Of a stretch of 10,296 bases of DNA, positions 5,218 to 10,296 are shown piece after piece. The stretch is taken from NCBI GenBank assembly GCA_030844625.1, contig JAUUNJ010000064.1:1-10296 (forward strand), given 5' to 3'. The stretch's first letter is position 1; each line of letters begins with the position of its first letter. The translations under genes and the position numbers were made by a program. The stretch comes from Roseburia sp. GTDB taxonomy: Bacteria; Bacillota; Clostridia; Lachnospirales; Lachnospiraceae. The notes beneath the pieces were generated by a model. It was not told the DNA's origin. It did no database searches and saw only the letters and a list, made by a program, of their open reading frames with translations.

Positions 5218-8200
5218 ATGAATTTTACACATTTGCATGTCCATACAGAATACAGCCTGTTGGACGGTTCAAGTAAAATTAAAGAAATTACGAAGAGAGC
5301 GGCAGAATTGGGAATGAATAGTCTCGCTATTACAGACCACGGTGTCATGTATGGTGTTATAGACTTTTATCGTGCAGCCTTGGATAATGGAATTAAGCCG
5401 ATTATCGGATGTGAGGTTTATGTGGCTCCCGGTTCCCGCTTTGACAAAGAGGCAAATTCAGGGGAGGACAGATATTACCATTTGATTTTGCTGGCAGAAA
5501 ATAACAAGGGATATGAAAATCTTTGTAAGATTGTATCTAAAGGATTTGTAGATGGTTTTTATTATAAACCGCGAGTAGACTATGAAGTTTTACAACAATT
5601 TCACCAGGGTATTATCTGCTTAAGTGCCTGTCTTGCAGGAGAAGTGCAGAGATATCTGGCGCGAGGAGACTATGAGAATGGCAAGGCTGCCGCATTACGA
5701 TATGTTGATATTTTTGGAAAAGAAAATTATTTTTTGGAATTGCAGGATCATGGAATCCCGGAACAGAGAACCGTAAATCAGCAGCTTTTACGCTTAAGTC
5801 AGGATATAGGGATAGATTTGGTCTGTACCAATGATGTTCACTATACTTTTGAGGATGATGTGGAGGCGCATGATATTCTTCTCTGTATTCAGACCGGAAA
5901 GAAAAAGGCTGACGAGGACAGAATGCGTTATGAAGGCGGACAGTACTATCTGAAGTCTCCGGAGGAAATGGCACAACTTTTTAAGTATGTACCGCAGGCG
6001 TTGGAGAATACCCAGAAGATTGCGGACAGATGTAATGTTACTTTTGAATTCGGAGTGACAAAGCTCCCTAATTTCGAGGTGCCGGAAGGGTATACACCAT
6101 GGACTTATTTAAAGGAACTGTGTGAAAACGGACTTCGCAGAAGATATCCGGTTTTTCGGGGAGAAAAAGATGGGCATTGCACTTTAAGTAAAGAAGAATT
6201 AAAAGAGAGACTGGCTTATGAATTAAACACAATTAAAGATATGGGGTATATTGAATATTTCCTGATTGTGTGGGATTTTATTCACTATGCCAAGTCTAAT
6301 GGAATTGCTGTAGGGCCGGGAAGAGGTTCGGCTGCGGGAAGTATTGTTTCTTATTGTCTGGAAATAACAGATATTGAACCCATGCGTTATAATCTGCTCT
6401 TTGAGCGGTTCTTAAATCCTGAGCGTGTATCCATGCCTGATATTGACGTGGATTTTTGTATTGAGAGACGGCAGGAAGTGATTGATTATGTGGGCAGAAA
6501 ATATGGAAAGGATCATGTGGCGCAGATTGTTACATTCGGAACTTTAAAGGCAAAAGGCGTAATCCGTGATGTGGGGCGTGTGCTCGATATGCCATATGCT
6601 CAGTGCGATGAAATTGCAAAAATGGTTCCAAAAGAACTTAACATTACGCTGGATGATGCATTGAAACAAAATAGAGAGTTAAAGGCATTATATGACAGTG
6701 ATGAACAGGTAAAATATTTAATTGATATGTCCAGAAGGCTGGAAGGGCTGCCGCGTCATGCTTCTATGCATGCGGCAGGCGTAGTTATCTGCGGAAAGCC
6801 TGTGGACGAATATGTGCCTTTATCGAGGGCAGCAGATGGTTCCATAACTACCCAGTATATTATGACAACGCTGGAAGAACTGGGTCTGTTAAAGATGGAC
6901 TTTCTGGGACTTAGGAACCTGACGGTAATTCAGAATACGGAAAGGTTTATAAAAAAGAACAGAGGAATTGAGTTAGATTTAGACAAAATAGATTACAATG
7001 ACAAAAAAGTATTAGATTACATAGGAACCGGTAATACGGAAGGGATTTTTCAGTTGGAAAGTGGTGGAATGAAAAGTTTCATGAAAGAGTTAAAGCCGGA
7101 AAGTCTGGAGGATATTATTGCAGGAATTTCCCTTTACCGTCCTGGACCAATGGACTTTATTCCGAAATATCTGGAAGGAAAAAACAACAGGGAAAGGGTG
7201 ACCTATGACTGCCCTCAACTGGAACATATACTGGAACCTACTTATGGGTGTATTGTATATCAGGAACAGGTTATGCAGATTGTACGTGATCTGGCAGGAT
7301 TTTCTATGGGAAGAAGTGATAATCTTCGTCGAGCCATGTCAAAGAAAAAACAGGGCGTTATGAATAGTGAGCGTCAGATATTTGTTTATGGTGATGAAAA
7401 AGAGGGCGTTAAAGGCTGTGTAAATAATGGAATCAGTGAGGATGTTGCCAATAAAATTTATGATGAAATGATTGATTTTGCAAAGTATGCTTTTAATAAG
7501 TCTCATGCTGCTGCATATGGGGTTGTTGCATATCAGACTGCATATCTTAAATATTATTATACAGCAGAGTTCATGGCGGCAATGCTTACATCTGTCATGG
7601 ATATATCCAGTAAGGTGGCAGAGTATGTATATTCCTGCCGTTCCATGGGAATAAAAATATTGCCGCCGGACATTAATGAAGGTGAAAGTGGATTTTCCGC
7701 ACAGGGTAATGATATAAGATATGGTCTTACTGCAATTAAAAATGTAGGTAAAGCAATTATTGACAATATTGTGGCTGAGAGAGAAACACATGGGAAATAC
7801 AAGGATTTAGAGGATTTTATTACAAGAACATCCGGTCTTGGGGTTAACAAGCGTGCCATTGAGAACTTTATAAAAGCAGGTGCATTTGATTCCTTAAATG
7901 CTACAAGAAAACAGATGATGATGGTTTACATTCAAATTATGGACGGTGTAAATCAGGAAAAGAAAGATGCTATGGCAGGACAGATTACATTATTTGATTT
8001 CGCAGATGAGGAAGCAAAGCAGACCTATAAAGTACAGATGCCGGATGTGGGAGAATACAGTGACGATCAGAAATTAGAATTTGAAAAAGAGGTCATTGGA
8101 ATTTATGCCAGTGGACATCCTCTTCAGGCACAGGAGGTAAAATGGCGCAAGCATATTACCAATATGTCCATTGATTTTGCGGAACCGGAGGAGGAAGAAG

Positions 8201-8700
8201 AGCCAAAGGTTAAGGATAAAAGCAAAGTGACCGTTGGAGGCATTGTCAGTGCAATAACAAAGAAATTTACCAAGTCAGGTCAGCAGATGGCATTTGTGAC
8301 CTTGGAGGACCTGGTTGGTACCGTAGAGATTATAGTATTTCCAAGGCAGTTTGACAGGAACAGGGCAAGTATTGTGGAAGGCAGGAAACTGTTTATTACC
8401 GGAGAGGCGAACATAGAGGAGAATGCAGCAGGTAAAGTAATTGCAAATAGTATAACAGAGTTTGAGCAGATGCCTTCGGAATTATGGATTGCATTTAAAG
8501 ATAAAGAAACATATATATCAGCAGAGTCTGAATTATTAAAACTTTTGCTTCAGCATAAGGGATATGACAAAGTTATGATTGCTCTGGCAAAAGAGAGACA
8601 GAGGAAAGCATTGCCGGTAGAATACAGGGTAGATGCCAATGAACAGTTCATAGAGGAACTGAAAGGACTGTATGGAAAGGACTTTGTGAAGTTATGCTAG
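5218..8700 (+). CDS. dnaE: DNA polymerase III alpha subunit (DnaE)
   Basis: The 1160-residue C-family polymerase makes DNA at the replication fork; in Firmicutes it works beside PolC. Domains in order: PHP (about 1-210), palm with VGPGRGSAAGS (365-375) and PDIDVDF carrying Asp408 and Asp410, the third catalytic Asp561 in MDFLGLRNL, fingers and beta-binding region with YRPGPMDFIPKY and the KSHAAAYG segment, a helix-hairpin-helix stretch with GLGVNKRAIENFI, and an OB fold (about 1003-1080, VTVGGIVSAI to IIVFPRQF). These aspartates correspond to E. coli Asp401, Asp403 and Asp555. The length equals the E. coli protein and is slightly longer than B. subtilis DnaE; the domain order excludes PolC, which has an inserted exonuclease and an N-terminal OB fold. 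PHP metal ligands seem intact (see findings). The start is fixed by THLHVHTEYS right after the ATG and by GAGAAAGG (5203-5210). No terminator follows; pfkA begins 70 bases later. Confidence 0.97.
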   Translation: MNFTHLHVHTEYSLLDGSSKIKEITKRAAELGMNSLAITDHGVMYGVIDFYRAALDNGIKPIIGCEVYVAPGSRFDKEANSGEDRYYHLILLAENNKGYENLCKIVSKGFVDGFYYKPRVDYEVLQQFHQGIICLSACLAGEVQRYLARGDYENGKAAALRYVDIFGKENYFLELQDHGIPEQRTVNQQLLRLSQDIGIDLVCTNDVHYTFEDDVEAHDILLCIQTGKKKADEDRMRYEGGQYYLKSPEEMAQLFKYVPQALENTQKIADRCNVTFEFGVTKLPNFEVPEGYTPWTYLKELCENGLRRRYPVFRGEKDGHCTLSKEELKERLAYELNTIKDMGYIEYFLIVWDFIHYAKSNGIAVGPGRGSAAGSIVSYCLEITDIEPMRYNLLFERFLNPERVSMPDIDVDFCIERRQEVIDYVGRKYGKDHVAQIVTFGTLKAKGVIRDVGRVLDMPYAQCDEIAKMVPKELNITLDDALKQNRELKALYDSDEQVKYLIDMSRRLEGLPRHASMHAAGVVICGKPVDEYVPLSRAADGSITTQYIMTTLEELGLLKMDFLGLRNLTVIQNTERFIKKNRGIELDLDKIDYNDKKVLDYIGTGNTEGIFQLESGGMKSFMKELKPESLEDIIAGISLYRPGPMDFIPKYLEGKNNRERVTYDCPQLEHILEPTYGCIVYQEQVMQIVRDLAGFSMGRSDNLRRAMSKKKQGVMNSERQIFVYGDEKEGVKGCVNNGISEDVANKIYDEMIDFAKYAFNKSHAAAYGVVAYQTAYLKYYYTAEFMAAMLTSVMDISSKVAEYVYSCRSMGIKILPPDINEGESGFSAQGNDIRYGLTAIKNVGKAIIDNIVAERETHGKYKDLEDFITRTSGLGVNKRAIENFIKAGAFDSLNATRKQMMMVYIQIMDGVNQEKKDAMAGQITLFDFADEEAKQTYKVQMPDVGEYSDDQKLEFEKEVIGIYASGHPLQAQEVKWRKHITNMSIDFAEPEEEEEPKVKDKSKVTVGGIVSAITKKFTKSGQQMAFVTLEDLVGTVEIIVFPRQFDRNRASIVEGRKLFITGEANIEENAAGKVIANSITEFEQMPSELWIAFKDKETYISAESELLKLLLQHKGYDKVMIALAKERQRKALPVEYRVDANEQFIEELKGLYGKDFVKLC

Positions 8701-8770
8701 AATAGTAAAAAGTAGACAATGGAGACATCAAGCGTACCGGTAAAGGCGGGGAAAGACAGAAGGGTGAAGA

Positions 8771-9745
8771 ATGATGAGCAATATAAAAACAATTGGAGTG
8801 CTGACCAGTGGAGGTGACGCGCCGGGAATGAATGCGGCAATCAGGGCTATAGTTAGGACTGCAATTGCTGAAGGCAAAAACGTAAAAGGAGTCAGATGGG
8901 GATATGAAGGTCTTATGAAAGGCGATATCGTGGATCTGGACGTGGATAGTGTTTTTGGAATTAATCAAAAGGGCGGTACAATTTTATATACCAGCCGCAG
9001 TGAAGAATTTAAAACAGAAGAAGGAATGAAAAGGGCAGTTAATACAATTAAGGAAAATGGAATGGATGCTTTAATTGTCATCGGAGGTGACGGTTCTTTC
9101 AGAGGAGCCAGAGCACTGTCCCAAAAAGAGGTTCCGGTTATTGGAATACCGGGAACAATAGATATGGATATTCCATGTACGGATTACACTATAGGCTTTG
9201 ATACTGCCGCTAATACGGCAATGGAAGCAATTGATAAAATAAGTGATTCTTCCACATCCCATGGCAGATGCAGTGTCATTGAGGTTATGGGCAGAAAAGC
9301 GGGTTATATTGCCTTGTGGGCAGGCATGGCCAGTGGTGCTGATGATATTATCATTCCTGAAAAATGGAATGGTGATTATAATGCATTGATGGAGCATATT
9401 TTGGAAAGAAGGGCTCAGGGGAAAAATAATCATATTATTGTTGTGGCAGAGGGAGTGGAAGATTCTCCAAGTCTGGCTGAAAAAATAAAAAAGTGTACGG
9501 GAATTGAATCCAGAGTTTCGGTGTTAGGATATATTCAGAGAGGTGGAAATCCTACTGCGACGGACAGAATGTATGCTTCCTTTATGGGAGCATATGCTGT
9601 GGAAATCCTTTGTAATGGAAAGAAAAACAGGATTGTAGCTATGAATAATGGAAAGTTTGTAGACTATGATATTGATAAAGCTTTGGGCATGAGCAAAAAG
9701 ATTAACAGTTTTCAGTATGAGCTTAGTTTAAAATTGTCAAAATAA
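8771..9745 (+). CDS. pfkA: 6-phosphofructokinase, ATP-type
   Basis: The 324-residue enzyme phosphorylates fructose 6-phosphate to fructose 1,6-bisphosphate, the committed step of glycolysis, in the cytoplasm. Motifs: SGGDAPGMNAAIRA (13-26; nucleotide and effector loops), GGDGSFRGA (105-113), GIPGTIDMD (125-133) with catalytic-base Asp131, EVMGRKAGY, and a C-terminal GYIQRGG with substrate-binding Arg. Gly108 in GGDGS marks the ATP-dependent type; PPi-dependent enzymes usually have Asp there. The usual TIDND is TIDMD here. The length matches bacterial PfkA (about 320). Two in-frame ATGs (8771, 8774) follow AGGG (8761-8764); the second gives MSNIKTIGVLTSGG with better spacing (9 rather than 6 bases), so the true start may be 8774. 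The dnaE-pfkA neighbourhood also occurs in B. subtilis, where acc genes and an enzyme gene lie between. The next gene starts 12 bases downstream, which suggests co-transcription. Confidence 0.95.
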   Translation: MMSNIKTIGVLTSGGDAPGMNAAIRAIVRTAIAEGKNVKGVRWGYEGLMKGDIVDLDVDSVFGINQKGGTILYTSRSEEFKTEEGMKRAVNTIKENGMDALIVIGGDGSFRGARALSQKEVPVIGIPGTIDMDIPCTDYTIGFDTAANTAMEAIDKISDSSTSHGRCSVIEVMGRKAGYIALWAGMASGADDIIIPEKWNGDYNALMEHILERRAQGKNNHIIVVAEGVEDSPSLAEKIKKCTGIESRVSVLGYIQRGGNPTATDRMYASFMGAYAVEILCNGKKNRIVAMNNGKFVDYDIDKALGMSKKINSFQYELSLKLSK

Positions 9746-9757
9746 AGGATAAGTGTG

Positions 9758-10296
9758 ATGAAAAGTAAAGGAAATAATGTTAAATATAATTCGACGCATA
9801 TGATTATATACGGATTTTTGGCTGCCATATTATTAGGTTCGCTTATTCTTATGCTTCCGATATGTTCGGCAAACGGGCGGTGGACGGACTTTCTTACTGC
9901 ATTGTTTACTTCCACAACTTCCGTTTGTGTGACGGGTCTTGTGGTGGTTCCTACATATGCATATTGGAGTATTTTTGGAAAAATAATAATCTTAATTCTT
10001 ATTCAGCTAGGGGGATTGGGGATTATATGCTTTACGATCGGATTTTTGGTTTTTACAGGAAGACGTATTTCCTTAAAAGAGAGAAGGCTTATACAAGAGT
10101 CATATAATTTGGATTCCAGTCAGGGAATCATAAGAAACATAAGAAAAATTTTTGGTATAACATTTCTTTTTGAAGTGATAGGAGCGGTGGTGTATAGTCT
10201 GCGATTTATTCCGGCTTATGGAGTGGTAAAAGGGATCTGGTACTCCATATTTCATTCTGTATCTGCTTTCTGCAATGCGGGAGTGGACATTTTAGT
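9758..10296 (+). CDS. ktrB: KtrB/TrkH-family potassium uptake channel subunit, 3' end missing
   Basis: The first 179 residues of a membrane ion-translocating subunit are present; the frame runs open to the window end (family length about 440-480). It belongs to the TrkH/KtrB superfamily of four M1-pore-M2 repeats that import K+ with a cytoplasmic RCK partner (KtrA/TrkA), whose gene would be expected downstream. Visible: a first membrane helix (about 15-36, ending LMLPI), pore helix and first filter FTSTTSVCVTGLVVVPT (50-66, filter Gly60), a second helix (about 73-100, with IQLGGLGII), a cytoplasmic basic stretch (GRRISLKERR), a further helix (about 132-148) and the second filter FHSVSAFCNAGVDI (165-178, Gly175). 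The short N-terminus and LQLGGLGI-like motif favour KtrB over the longer proteobacterial TrkH. AAAGGA (9743-9748) precedes the ATG; a GTG at 9755 is in frame but less likely. It overlaps the transcript of pfkA by proximity only. Confidence 0.9.
   Translation, partial: MKSKGNNVKYNSTHMIIYGFLAAILLGSLILMLPICSANGRWTDFLTALFTSTTSVCVTGLVVVPTYAYWSIFGKIIILILIQLGGLGIICFTIGFLVFTGRRISLKERRLIQESYNLDSSQGIIRNIRKIFGITFLFEVIGAVVYSLRFIPAYGVVKGIWYSIFHSVSAFCNAGVDIL

Noticed and set aside
7339..7791. 150-codon open frame on the minus strand
   Set aside because: It is wholly inside dnaE, in a well-conserved part of the polymerase, and its composition looks like an antisense shadow.
9862..10107. 81-codon open frame on the plus strand
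   Set aside because: It overlaps the KtrB frame, which shows clear selectivity-filter motifs and continues to the window end; this frame has no such features.

Overview
The window looks like chromosomal DNA from a low-GC Clostridia bacterium, most likely a gut or rumen Lachnospiraceae. This rests on AT-rich sequence, strong GGAGG-type ribosome binding sites, the dnaE-pfkA gene order, the lysine-rich Ig-like domain joined to BspA-type leucine-rich repeats, and the family resemblance of the proteins. I did not run any search, so genus and species stay open.

The left part (1 to about 4240) is a run of three genes for exported proteins, all on the + strand and each apparently with its own transcription signals. 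First comes the 3' part of a modular glycoside hydrolase family 64 (beta-1,3-glucanase) gene, closed by a strong terminator at 1637-1672. Next, behind a recognisable promoter, is a 407-residue secreted protein with a lysine-rich Ig-like domain and 26-residue DUF285/BspA-type leucine-rich repeats. Third, after a 357-base non-coding stretch with several dyads, is a 251-residue secreted protein with a DNRLRE (CBM96-like) domain. A near-identical 33-base hairpin sequence lies on each side of this third gene. Together the three proteins suggest binding and cutting of an outside polysaccharide such as fungal, plant or algal beta-1,3-glucan, plus adhesion; that link is inference from domain types.

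The right part (about 4300 to 10296) is housekeeping, also on the + strand. It holds exodeoxyribonuclease III with an extended -10 promoter, the replicative DNA polymerase III alpha subunit (DnaE, 1160 residues, PHP metal site apparently intact), 6-phosphofructokinase (with an unusual TIDMD active-site motif), and the first 179 residues of a KtrB/TrkH potassium channel subunit that runs off the window. Gaps of 70 and 12 bases, with no terminator seen, suggest that dnaE, pfkA and the potassium gene are co-transcribed.

I found no mobile element, CRISPR array, tRNA, rRNA or recognisable new multi-gene system. The points most worth checking are the repeated hairpin and structured leader around the DNRLRE gene, the recent-looking duplication inside the leucine-rich repeats, and the PfkA substitution.
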